Positions 16,933 to 27,538 of a stretch of 64,000 nucleotides of DNA are shown here, piece after piece. The notes under the pieces were generated by a model, which did not search any database, was not told where the DNA came from, and saw only the letters and a list, made by a program, of their open reading frames with translations. The stretch comes from Allolobophora icterica (taxonomy: Eukaryota > Annelida > Clitellata > Crassiclitellata > Lumbricidae): assembly GCA_963556255.1 (NCBI GenBank), contig OY744611.1, positions 8,135,474 through 8,199,473 of the forward strand. The letters are read 5' to 3'. Position 1 is the first letter of the stretch, and each line of letters begins with the position of its first letter. The position numbers and the translations under genes are program-made.

Positions 16933-19900
16933 ATGGACTACAAGTTGAAAACTGTAAAAGAATTGAGAGTTATGGCAAAACGGAGCGGCATGGTAGGATA
17001 TTGGAAACTGCGAAAAGCGGATCTGATTGCCGCTATCAGCATTAATGGAGGAGGAACCTTGCTCGACTCTCCAGTTCCCGATATTCGAGCCCCAATTCTT
17101 ACTCCGACCAAGTTCGTTTCCCAACCAAGTAACAAAGTTCTCAGCGAGTTGAAAACTAAGGTTAGGTCGAATATTAATTCTTTTGCAGATTGGTTAGTAA
17201 GTTACATACCTCCCAAAATAAAGAAACCTGTGAACGAAAGATTGGAATCGTTTAAATCGAAAATAAAGAGTCTCTTTGCTAAAATCAATACAAAGAAGTT
17301 CGAAATTCGAAAGACTGCATCGGCTATTAAAGGATTCACTAAACAATACACGATCGATGGCTCTTCTGGAATCGATGCCGTGTCTTTTCTTAACGCCGTT
17401 AGACCGCAGGTCGTTAGTCTGTTGTCAAGAAATCGTCAGGTTAAGGTTCAACTCGTTCTTACATGTACCATGGAGCGCATTGATATGAAATCCGGACAAG
17501 AAGAATCCGCGAATGTTCCATTCGTCTCGAAGACTGAAGTTGTTTTAGATGCTACCGATATTAACGAAATATACGATAATGCAATAAACAAGATCCCAGA
17601 GACTATGGCAAGTTTTCAGATGCGGGGAAGTAATTGGAGATTCGTGAATCTTGTAAAGTTAGATGTCAATACTGCTGTGTATAAACCACTGAAAGGCAGT
17701 TCGTACATTCCGTTGCCTACAGAACTATCTAGCAAAAAGGCTATAGTCAATATGAAAAATAATGACGACCAATTATGTTTCAAGTGGTGCATTACTAGAG
17801 CATTAAATCCAACGGACAATCATCCCGAAAGAATTAATCAAACAATCCAAGAAACTCGATTGGAGCGGTATCGAATTTCCGGTTGCGGCGGATGCTAATG
17901 TAATAAGCAAGTTTGAGAGAAATAATAATATCAGCGTTGACGTATTCGGTTATGAAAATAAGATAATATTCCCAATTTATGTGTCGAATCAACAGGACGA
18001 TAAAGTTTCTATCGTTGAACTATTGCTTATTTCCGACGGAGATAAGAAACATTATTGTTGGATAAAGAATTTCAACAGATTGATGGCATCACGAACGGAA
18101 AAGTCAACTACTTCAATGCACTATTGTAGAAGATGTTTAAACGGTTATACAAGAATAGAAGCGCTTAATAAACATACCGAGTACTGTTCGCAAAACGCCG
18201 CTCAAAAAGTAGAAGTCCCAGAACCGGGAACTACGATAGGTTTTACAAATTATAATAGGTCGATGAGAGTTCCCTTTATCGTTTATGCAGATTTCGAATC
18301 TTTCATCAAACCTATAGCCACTTGCCAGCCAGATCCTCGCGTGTCTTACACCAATAAATACCAAAAACACACGCCTAGCTCGTTTTGTTATTATGTAAAA
18401 TGCTTCGACGATATGTTATATCAACAAGATCCTGTAACGTACGCGGCCGAAAGCGAAGACGATGATATCGGTCAAAAATTCGTAGAAAGTCTCGAAGAGA
18501 CTGTAAAACGAATATACAATCAGTTTAAATTTCCGAAGAAGATGATATTTACTCAAGATGACCGAAAAATGTTTAAGGAAACTACTTTATGTCATATCTG
18601 TGGAGGGACGTTGAGTACAGATCGTGTTAGAGACCACTGTCATTTGAGCGGTAAATTCAGAGGGGCCGCTCATAATGGTTGTAATCTAGACTATAAAGTT
18701 CCAAAGTTTTTTCCAGTAGTATTCCATAATCTGTCCGGATACGATAGCCATCTGTTCGTAAAGAAATTGCGAGGTGACCAGAATGAGAAAATTAAATGCA
18801 TTCCAAATAACGAAGAGAAGTATATATCGTTTAGCAGAGAAGTGATCGTCGATAAGTTTCTAAACAAAGAAGGGAAAGAAATTAACGTTAAACGCGAATT
18901 GCGATTCATCGACAGTTATAGATTCATGACCTCGAGTCTTGACGCTTTATCGAAGAATCTGAAGAAAGAACAATGTAAAAATCTTGGTGCATTATATTCT
19001 GGGAAACAGCTCGATCTTTTACTAAACAAGGGATTTTACCCGTACGATTACGTTACTTCCGTCGATATATTTAACGAAACCGAACTACCTCCGAAGTCCG
19101 CATTTTATTCGAGGCTCAATGATTCAAACATTAGCGATGAAGATTACGATCACGCCAAAAATGTATGGAATGCATTCGGATGTAAAACGTTTAGAGAATA
19201 CCACGACCTGTACAATGTTTCGGACGTTCTACTCTTAGCCGATGTTTTCGAAAACTTTAGAGACGTATGCATGAAGAATTACCGGCTTGATCCCGCATGG
19301 TATTACACATCACCGGGACTGGCCTGGGATGCCGCTTTGAAGTTGACCGGTATAAAGTTGGAGTTGTTGAGCGATTACGATATGATTCTGATGATTAAGC
19401 AAGGAATAAGAGGCGGAATCAGCACAATTTCGAATCGTTATGGGAAAGCCAAAAATAAGTATATGACGGAGGATAAATTCGATAGCAGCGAGCCTTCGTC
19501 ATATATAACTTATCTAGACGCTAATAATTTATACGGTTGGGCGATGAGCAAACCTTTACCGACTCGCGGATTTAAATGGATGAGCGACGACGAGCTAAAT
19601 AATTGGAATGTAACGGGATCGTGTATATTGGAAGTGGATTTGGAATACCCTCAAGAAATCCACGATCTCCACAACGACTACCCTCTGGCTCCCGAGAGCA
19701 TCTCGTCGGAATTTACATATAATATACCAAAACTAATTCCGAACTTGAACGATAAAAAGAAGTACGTGGTACATTACGAAAATTTGAAGTTGTACGAAAG
19801 TCTCGGGTTGAAAATCGTGAAAATTCATAGAGGGATACTATTCGAAGAAAGCCCTTGGTTGAAGTATTATATTGACCTAAACACAAAGTTGAGAACGAGT

Positions 19901-20711
19901 GCTACTAATAACTTTGAGAAAGACTTTTTCAAATTGATGAACAATAGCGTCTTTGGAAAAACTCTTGAAAGGATCGAAAATCATGTAGATATAAAATTGG
20001 TATGTTACGAGAAGGAGGCTATCAAGCTTGCTGCAAAAACGAATTATGACCGCCTGACGATTTTCGACGAGAATCTAATCGCCGTTCACATGAAAAGAAC
20101 GAAATTGTTTTATAATAAACCGATATATCTAGGCATGTGTATATTAGATTTAAGTAAAACTTTGATGTACGATTTCCATTACAATTTTATACGGCAAAAA
20201 TACGGAGAGAGAGCTAAATTGTTATTTACCGATACAGATTCGTTGGCATATGAAATACAAACAGAAGATTTTTACGACGATATCGCCGAAGACGTTGCGG
20301 TTCGATTCGATACGAGTGATTACCCTGAAGATCACCCATCCGGTTTAAAGACGGGAATGAACAAGAAAGTAATCGGTATGTTCAAAGACGAATCAGCAGG
20401 AAAACAGATTTTCGAGTTTATAGGTTTAAGGGCCAAGTTGTACTCGTATAAAATGGATGGCGAAGAACATAAGAAGTGTAAAGGCATTAAGCAAAATGTT
20501 GTTAAGAAAACGATAACTCACGATGATTATAAAAACTGTCTTTTTTACCAAAAGAGAACGACTAAGAAAAATGAACGTTTTTAGATCGTATCATCACGAT
20601 ATTTATACCGAACAGGTAAATAAAGTTGCCTTATCCGCGGATGATGACAAACGAGTAATAATGGAAGACGGTATTCATACATTAGCTTACGGACATTACT
20701 CGTTACGCTGA
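16933..20711 (+). pseudogene. polB: Protein-primed family B DNA polymerase, two frameshifts
   Basis: Three overlapping frames make up one Polinton polymerase of about 1,260 residues. Frame one (16,933-17,898) begins with a SAP-like motif and ends with the conserved GSSYIPLP and CFKWCITRALNP strings. Frame two (17,930-20,584) has exonuclease motifs DFE (near 18,292), HNLSGYDSH (near 18,725) and YNVSDVLLLAD (near 19,212); a zinc/HNH-like insert CHIC...HCHLSG (near 18,593); and polymerase motifs DANNLYG (near 19,519), NNSVFGK (near 19,939) and DTDS (20,231-20,242). Frame three carries the end, up to 20,711. Breaks lie near 17,850, next to a short A run, and near 20,545, in a run of six T. The gene would replicate the element from protein-primed ends. 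Motifs are intact, so decay or indel error is recent. Confidence 0.9.
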
Positions 20712-20742
20712 GCACATAAAGAATCTATTCGTTGATTATAAA

Positions 20743-21183
20743 ATGAGTTTTAGAAGTGTTACAGAAATCGACGTTTGCGGAGTCGTGTTACCGAATGTTC
20801 CTTTGTCGAATATACAACTGCTAGACGTCGCTAAGAAGAAACTAAATATCACAAACTTTAGAGGCGTTTTCCTACGAGACGAGTTGCCTGGGAGACCGAG
20901 AACTAACGAAAGCGGCATCCTTAACCTAGATAAATCTAGTGGAAGCGGAACTCATTGGGTGTGTTGGATCAAGAAGAACGGCGAAATTTCGGCGAAATAT
21001 TTCGATGGCTATGGTCTCCCTCCACCTACCGAGCTACTGAAATATTTACGTCGTCCGGTTTATTATAACAGCGAACGAATACAGCCTGATAACGAAGTGT
21101 TTTGCGGTCATCTGTGTCTGTACGTGTTGAAAATGATGGACGATGGCGCGAATTTGCAAGAAGTTATAAACGGTTTATTTTAA
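20743..21183 (+). CDS. Adenain-like cysteine protease
   Basis: 146 residues, intact. The catalytic histidine is in GTHWVCW (H71), an acidic partner is probably D88 in KYFDGYG, and the nucleophile is C121 in VFCGHLCLYVL, the C-G-x-x-C pattern of family C5. The N-terminal FRGVFLRDELP block is shared with the protease of element 2 (48,800-49,185). The enzyme is expected to process virion proteins such as the pVI-like protein. It is shorter than adenovirus proteases, which is normal for Polintons. The last 178 bp are repeated at 25,450-25,629 by the tandem duplication. Confidence 0.88.
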   Translation: MSFRSVTEIDVCGVVLPNVPLSNIQLLDVAKKKLNITNFRGVFLRDELPGRPRTNESGILNLDKSSGSGTHWVCWIKKNGEISAKYFDGYGLPPPTELLKYLRRPVYYNSERIQPDNEVFCGHLCLYVLKMMDDGANLQEVINGLF

Positions 21184-21220
21184 TATATAATTATATATAT
21201 ATATATATATATATTATAAA
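21184..21220 (+). promoter_or_regulatory. TATA-rich promoter of fibre gene 1
   Basis: The run of about 20 alternating T/A bases ends in TTATAAA immediately before the ATG. Confidence 0.5.
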
Positions 21221-21925
21221 ATGCCTGTGGATAAATTCGGACATACTGATGTTGGATATTCAGAAAGAGTAATTGCCGGAGGAGTTACACTGTCTCAAGC
21301 AAATGCTACCTTCCTTCGTATGGATGGAACAAACGCTGCAACTGGTAATATTAATTTGGATTCTCATAAACTTGTCAACGTGTTAGACCCTACTAACCCC
21401 CAAGATGGTGCTACCAAATATTACGTAGATAATGCTCATAAGAAATGTTATCTCGGATATATACCTAATTTAGAAGCCGACGAGAGTAGTACCGGTTTCG
21501 TCGCTAGTGCCAGTTCACACATAGACGGATATCGAGCGTACGGAGCGTTTAATAGTCTCAACGCGGATGGTTTGAACGGATCTTGGGCTTCTACTGAGGC
21601 TTCAGATAATTGGATACAGATAAAATGTCCCGAGCCGGTTAAAATTTGGCGAATCGCGTTGAAAGCTATCGATAATGTATATAGAATAAACAGGGGCGTT
21701 TGGACCATATCAGGGCGTAACGATGGCGATTCGACATTTACGATGTTATCAACGACGACGACTCCGTTATTGGGAACCGCAACTGCGCCGTCATTTTTCA
21801 ATATTTCAACGAATACTGCGTATCAGTATTACAGATTTTCGAAAACACTTTCCGGTGGGATTTATATTACCGGTCGGATTAACGTAGGACTTCATAGCAT
21901 ACAGTTATACATATACGATACTTAA
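21221..21925 (+). CDS. Fibre-like protein 1 with discoidin-like C-terminal domain
   Basis: 234 residues. The first 75 hold an N-terminal tag (MPVDKFGHTDVGYSERV) and a phage-tail-fibre-like shaft unit: LSQANATFLRMDGT, then LDSHKLVNVLDPTNPQDGAT and YYVDNA. The rest (about 76-234) looks like an F5/8-type C (discoidin) domain, with AFNSLNADG, WIQIKCPEPVKIWRIAL, a W-x-I-S-G-R-N-D-G strand and a closing ...SIQLYIYDT. A capsid fibre that binds cells through a galactose-binding-like head is the most reasonable reading. The MPVDKFG tag is shared with the element 2 fibre. An identical copy lies at 25,667. Confidence 0.7.
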   Translation: MPVDKFGHTDVGYSERVIAGGVTLSQANATFLRMDGTNAATGNINLDSHKLVNVLDPTNPQDGATKYYVDNAHKKCYLGYIPNLEADESSTGFVASASSHIDGYRAYGAFNSLNADGLNGSWASTEASDNWIQIKCPEPVKIWRIALKAIDNVYRINRGVWTISGRNDGDSTFTMLSTTTTPLLGTATAPSFFNISTNTAYQYYRFSKTLSGGIYITGRINVGLHSIQLYIYDT

Positions 21926-21986
21926 ATCGTGGTATTTTAATATAAGAATATATACATTGTATATATATTTTATATATATACTAAAT

Positions 21987-23066
21987 ATGCCTGTGGATAA
22001 ATTCGGACATACTGATGTTGGATACTCGGAAAGAGTAATTGCCGGAGGAGTTACACTGTCTCAAGCAAATGCTACTTTCCTTCGTATGGATGGAACAAAT
22101 GTCGCGACCGAGAATATTAATTTAGATTCTCATAAGCTGGTCAACGTGTTAGATCATACTAACCCCCAAGATGGTGCTAGTAAAAATTACGTAGATATTA
22201 ATAGCGGTATAAATAAAGTTTCTAAGGCTGGTGACGTTATGACCGGCAATCTATTTTTAAGTGTGGGCTCGGATCGTCAACGTAATATAGGGTGTAAGGA
22301 TCTACGCGGAAACAAACTGTTTGCTTTGATCTTGGGTAATCTGTAAAACAAAATAGAAGGTTATTTAAACCAACCTATTACGTTGCAATCGATCGAAGGA
22401 TTCTTGTGCAAAGTGGGAACGGAAAATATAATACGATTCGGTAAATCGTCCAGCGACCATAAAATCGATGTATACCAAGATATCGTTATGAGACAAAAAT
22501 CTATAATCGATTTGAAAGACCCCGTTAATCCTCAAGATGCCTCCACTAAAAATTATGTCGATAACGCTCTTAGTAGAGCGGATAATAAAAAGTGTCATAT
22601 CGGATACATACCTAATTTGGAGGCTAATGAAAGTGTTACCGGATTTATCGCAAGTGCCAGTTCAATTGTTACTGACAAGTATCAAGCGTATGGAGCTTTC
22701 AATAGTCTAAATGGGGATGGTTCAAACGGAACATGGATAGCGGATAGTAGATCAATCCTAAATATCTGGCTACAGATAAAATGTCCTGAGCCGGTTAAAA
22801 TTTGGAGAATTGCGTTGAAAGCGATAAGACACAACAGAGGCGCATACCAGAGAACAAGCTGGATTTTAAACGGAAGCAACGATGGATCAACGTTTACCCA
22901 ATTACTAAGATCGACGCAGGCATTATTAAACACCGAATCTGCCCCGTCATTTTTTAATGTTTCAACGAATGCTGCGTACCAGTATTACAGACTTTCTGTA
23001 ACAAGCAACCCCAGTCACACTGTGGTAGGAGTAGAAGTCCTACAGTTGTACGTATACGATACATAA
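21987..23066 (+). pseudogene. Fibre-like protein 2, split by an in-frame stop
   Basis: A paralogue of fibre 1 with the same N-terminal tag and two shaft units. Residues 1-119 end at TAA (22,344-22,346). The same frame then stays open through a second shaft unit (LKDPVNPQDASTKNYVDNAL) and a full discoidin-like domain ending LQLYVYDT at 23,066. So one nonsense codon, with no frameshift, separates shaft and head. The upstream in-frame ATG at 21,957 is inside the TATA-rich leader; 21,987 was chosen because it aligns with fibre 1. The stop is present in both tandem copies. Confidence 0.7.
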
Positions 23067-24095
23067 AATAGGGGCTAGGTACCGTTATAAGACATTTTCA
23101 AGGTCAAGGTCAAGGTCAAGGTCGAGGTCAAGTATACTACTACTACTACTACCACCAGTATTTCCATATTTCAAGATTTCCACATAGGTCCCATATTTCA
23201 ACATAGAACCCATATTGCCCACATAGAACTCATATTGCGCACCTTGATCCGCAGCCATATTGCCCACATAGAACCCATATTGCCCACATAGAACCCGTTT
23301 TGCCATGTTAGGTCCATATTTCCATGTAAGGTCCATATTGTCCACATAGAACCCATATTGCCCACATAGAACCCATATTTCCCATACAGGACCCATATTT
23401 CCCATATAGAACCCATATTGTCCACATAGAAGCCATATTGCCATGTAAGGACAATATTACCATATAAGACCCATATTTCCCACATTGTACCTACATTTCC
23501 AACATAGTACCCATATGGCCATGTAAGGTCCATATTGCCATGTAGAAAATCACGAAAACACGGCAAACACGGTATTTGAGCTTGCTATTCGATATAGTCA
23601 GTTCCTGGCAATTCTGTTGAGGCAGAACGGAGCGTTAGTCAATACACACTGGTGAATGCACCTCAGCGTAAAAATTTGACAGATGACAATTTAGCGCTTC
23701 ATGTTGTGATGGTATTCAATACTCGCAGCTAAACTGTTACAGCAAGGAACCAATGACTGACAAATGGTTGACAATTGTCAATTTGTCAATTTGTCAATGA
23801 ACAATGAATATGAAAGATAAACATATAATGTGTTACAAGAAAACTGTGAAATTTTGATGCCGTGTTTTTGCCGTGTTTTTCGCGATTTTTTTAAAAGTAT
23901 GCCGTGTTTTTGGCATTTTTATACCGTGATTTTCTACTGTCCCTACATGTAAGGTCCATATTCACATCAAAGGCCCATATCCCCGGCTGGCAGCCATGAT
24001 CCGCAGCCATCGATCCAGCCATAACGAGCGCATTAGCAAGAAGTAGGCCACTATGAACTAGTTTCAAATTTGCGTGACCTCTCTGTGCATGTATA

Positions 24096-24197
24096 ATTTC
24101 TTTGACCGGTCAAGTTAGTTTGACCTATTTTGGCGACCAATGATAGCTTACGTTGCCCGACAAAATAGGTCAAACGAATTTGACCGGTCAAAGAAAT
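24096..24197. repeat. 102-bp hairpin in the right TIR
   Basis: Same structure as 4,200-4,301. Confidence 0.8.
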
Positions 24198-24344
24198 CAC
24201 CAAATGCAATGCTGTTACAACACGACAAACAGTCTAAGGATAACTGTTGAAAACATATGTTGTATAAATATATCAAATATTGCGATAGCAATAATTTTCT
24301 GTTTCTCTACAAACACTCTTATAATGCGTGCTAATCTTGCACAG

Positions 24345-24428
24345 CCAAATGACATCAATGGCGCATTGGTTTAGGTCAATACCTTAGAGCCCTACGGCCG
24401 TCGGTTCGAATCCAACTCAGTCGGTGCA
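24345..24428 (+). repeat. tRNA-like segment in the right TIR
   Basis: A-box-like TGGCGCATTGG at 24,359-24,369 and B-box GGTTCGAATCC at 24,403-24,413. It is followed by a T-rich stretch and then an ATAC microsatellite. Confidence 0.5.
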
Positions 24429-24851
24429 TATTTATGTTTTTATTTTTTGTGTGTGGATAATGCGAACAGAACACCGAAGATACATACATACATACATACA
24501 TACATACATACATAAATATTCCCACATAGGTCCCTTATTCATAACTGCACCAGCTATGACAAGACCCATATTTCAACTGTGTTATATCTGCCGTATTATG
24601 GAATGATACCTCATCCATCCATCCACCTACTCGGACTTTTGACCTTGAATTACCTTGGGCTTCACCTTGACCTTGGTCTTGGTCAAGTCGCGTGACACTA
24701 TGATGAAGTTCGAGCTTGGAAAGTCGACCATTCATTCATTCATCCATTCACCTACTTTGACCTTTGACCTTCACCTTGAAGTTGATCGTGACCTTGGATG
24801 ACATTGGCCTTGACCTTGGCCTAGAATGCTACATATATATCTACTGATATC

Positions 24852-25375
24852 CCTCAACCGCCAAGTCTGTGAAGGACGACGTTTCTCCGCTGAAGGGATA
24901 CTGCGTGTGGATCTAAGAAGAACGTTCAGGCTGTCTTATGTTTCACTGGGCAGATTGGCAGGTGGTGCATAGTGGCGGCTTTACAGAGGTCGAGGCCAGT
25001 GCTTTTGAGCCCTGTGGAATACCTGAATGCCTGCCTCGGTCACCCAGTTCCCCGTGCAAATGAGGGTGCCATGCACTTAGTAGGAAGTCATCTCCGTTAG
25101 ACATTTTGTCCATTCGCGACAACCTAACTCAATAACTCCCTCACTGCTTCTTCATTCTCACTGACTCACTCACTCTCACTCATTCACTCAACCCACTCAC
25201 TCATCTGCTGGAAGCATAAGCCATAAACTCAATTGTGGGTCTCAAGTGGGAACACATAAAATACTATGTATATATATTCATGTATGCATGCATGCATTTA
25301 TGTATGTATGTATGTATGTATGTACGTGTATATATATATACGTGAATATTTAAAAGATCTAAATAATTGCATTTT
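24852..25375 (+). other. Flank right of element 1, no gene recognised
   Basis: It contains an ACTC-rich stretch (25,150-25,204), an ATGT microsatellite (25,280-25,324) and no supported gene. It is carried inside the duplicated unit. Confidence 0.6.
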
Positions 25376-25450
25376 AGGAGCGTTTACAAATTTTTCCTGA
25401 ACGATCGCGTATACCCGGTTGATTTAAGATTGAACCATAGCGATCCCTGG
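25376..25450 (+). pseudogene. Possible capsid-protein relic at the duplication joint
   Basis: 25 codons (VYKFFLNDRVYPVDLRLN) resemble the RYPAVDYNL block of the element 1 capsid protein and the RYPVVDMNL block of element 2. The relic is cut exactly where the tandem duplication joins. It is short, so chance similarity is possible. A second copy is at 29,822-29,896. Confidence 0.35.
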
Positions 25451-25629
25451 ATGGCTATGGTCTCCCTCCACCTACCGAGCTACTGAAATATTTACGTCGT
25501 CCGGTTTATTATAACAGCGAACGAATACAGCCTGATAACGAAGTGTTTTGCGGTCATCTGTGTCTGTACGTGTTGAAAATGATGGACGATGGCGCGAATT
25601 TGCAAGAAGTTATAAACGGTTTATTTTAA
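25450..25629 (+). pseudogene. 3' part of the protease gene (copy 2)
   Basis: Repeats 21,004-21,183. It keeps the cysteine motif CGHLC but lacks the histidine and everything before it, so it cannot be an active protease. Confidence 0.9.
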
Positions 25630-25666
25630 TATATAATTATATATATATATATATATATATTATAAA

Positions 25667-26371
25667 ATGCCTGTGGATAAATTCGGACATACTGATGTTG
25701 GATATTCAGAAAGAGTAATTGCCGGAGGAGTTACACTGTCTCAAGCAAATGCTACCTTCCTTCGTATGGATGGAACAAACGCTGCAACTGGTAATATTAA
25801 TTTGGATTCTCATAAACTTGTCAACGTGTTAGACCCTACTAACCCCCAAGATGGTGCTACCAAATATTACGTAGATAATGCTCATAAGAAATGTTATCTC
25901 GGATATATACCTAATTTAGAAGCCGACGAGAGTAGTACCGGTTTCGTCGCTAGTGCCAGTTCACACATAGACGGATATCGAGCGTACGGAGCGTTTAATA
26001 GTCTCAACGCGGATGGTTTGAACGGATCTTGGGCTTCTACTGAGGCTTCAGATAATTGGATACAGATAAAATGTCCCGAGCCGGTTAAAATTTGGCGAAT
26101 CGCGTTGAAAGCTATCGATAATGTATATAGAATAAACAGGGGCGTTTGGACCATATCAGGGCGTAACGATGGCGATTCGACATTTACGATGTTATCAACG
26201 ACGACGACTCCGTTATTGGGAACCGCAACTGCGCCGTCATTTTTCAATATTTCAACGAATACTGCGTATCAGTATTACAGATTTTCGAAAACACTTTCCG
26301 GTGGGATTTATATTACCGGTCGGATTAACGTAGGACTTCATAGCATACAGTTATACATATACGATACTTAA
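25667..26371 (+). CDS. Fibre-like protein 1, duplicate copy
   Basis: Same 234-residue product and same TATA-rich leader as 21,221-21,925. Confidence 0.7.
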   Translation: MPVDKFGHTDVGYSERVIAGGVTLSQANATFLRMDGTNAATGNINLDSHKLVNVLDPTNPQDGATKYYVDNAHKKCYLGYIPNLEADESSTGFVASASSHIDGYRAYGAFNSLNADGLNGSWASTEASDNWIQIKCPEPVKIWRIALKAIDNVYRINRGVWTISGRNDGDSTFTMLSTTTTPLLGTATAPSFFNISTNTAYQYYRFSKTLSGGIYITGRINVGLHSIQLYIYDT

Positions 26372-26432
26372 ATCGTGGTATTTTAATATAAGAATATATA
26401 CATTGTATATATATTTTATATATATACTAAAT

Positions 26433-27512
26433 ATGCCTGTGGATAAATTCGGACATACTGATGTTGGATACTCGGAAAGAGTAATTGCCGGAGGAGTTAC
26501 ACTGTCTCAAGCAAATGCTACTTTCCTTCGTATGGATGGAACAAATGTCGCGACCGAGAATATTAATTTAGATTCTCATAAGCTGGTCAACGTGTTAGAT
26601 CATACTAACCCCCAAGATGGTGCTAGTAAAAATTACGTAGATATTAATAGCGGTATAAATAAAGTTTCTAAGGCTGGTGACGTTATGACCGGCAATCTAT
26701 TTTTAAGTGTGGGCTCGGATCGTCAACGTAATATAGGGTGTAAGGATCTACGCGGAAACAAACTGTTTGCTTTGATCTTGGGTAATCTGTAAAACAAAAT
26801 AGAAGGTTATTTAAACCAACCTATTACGTTGCAATCGATCGAAGGATTCTTGTGCAAAGTGGGAACGGAAAATATAATACGATTCGGTAAATCGTCCAGC
26901 GACCATAAAATCGATGTATACCAAGATATCGTTATGAGACAAAAATCTATAATCGATTTGAAAGACCCCGTTAATCCTCAAGATGCCTCCACTAAAAATT
27001 ATGTCGATAACGCTCTTAGTAGAGCGGATAATAAAAAGTGTCATATCGGATACATACCTAATTTGGAGGCTAATGAAAGTGTTACCGGATTTATCGCAAG
27101 TGCCAGTTCAATTGTTACTGACAAGTATCAAGCGTATGGAGCTTTCAATAGTCTAAATGGGGATGGTTCAAACGGAACATGGATAGCGGATAGTAGATCA
27201 ATCCTAAATATCTGGCTACAGATAAAATGTCCTGAGCCGGTTAAAATTTGGAGAATTGCGTTGAAAGCGATAAGACACAACAGAGGCGCATACCAGAGAA
27301 CAAGCTGGATTTTAAACGGAAGCAACGATGGATCAACGTTTACCCAATTACTAAGATCGACGCAGGCATTATTAAACACCGAATCTGCCCCGTCATTTTT
27401 TAATGTTTCAACGAATGCTGCGTACCAGTATTACAGACTTTCTGTAACAAGCAACCCCAGTCACACTGTGGTAGGAGTAGAAGTCCTACAGTTGTACGTA
27501 TACGATACATAA
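26433..27512 (+). pseudogene. Fibre-like protein 2, duplicate copy
   Basis: Same as 21,987-23,066, including the in-frame TAA, here at 26,790-26,792. Confidence 0.7.
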
Positions 27513-27538
27513 AATAGGGGCTAGGTACCGTTATAAGA

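Larger units (their letters stand above)
3542..24851. mobile_element. Element 1: Polinton/Maverick-type (adintovirus-like) endogenous element
   Basis: The element is bounded by inverted repeats of about 1.76 kb and carries the hallmark Polinton set: retroviral-type integrase, FtsK/HerA-type packaging ATPase, adenain-like protease, protein-primed family B DNA polymerase, double-jelly-roll capsid protein and a penton-like protein. It spans 21.3 kb, or about 17.8 kb without the inserted LTR retrotransposon, which is a normal Polinton size. All genes except the integrase read rightward. At least four genes are interrupted, so it is probably inactive as it stands. No flanking target-site duplication is visible. 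TIRs and genes are read directly; self-synthesising transposition and possible virion formation are family knowledge. Confidence 0.93.
23093..24851 (-). repeat. Right terminal inverted repeat of element 1 (copy 1)
   Basis: Reverse complement of 3,542-5,298 with very few differences. It ends CTACTGATATC at 24,851. Apparent frames within it are repeat translations. Confidence 0.93.
21004..25449 (+). repeat. Tandem duplication, unit 1 (4,446 bp)
   Basis: From GATGGCTATGG inside the protease gene to about 600 bp past the right TIR. Features recur at exactly +4,446 (for example 21,221 and 25,667; 24,153 and 28,599), and the translated frames are identical. The boundary bases GA are shared at both ends. 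Confidence 0.95.

Noticed and set aside
25376..25450. Remnant splice acceptor and host exon
   Set aside because: ATTTTAG before the open stretch looks like an acceptor, but the translation fits the capsid RYP block better and has no exon partner.
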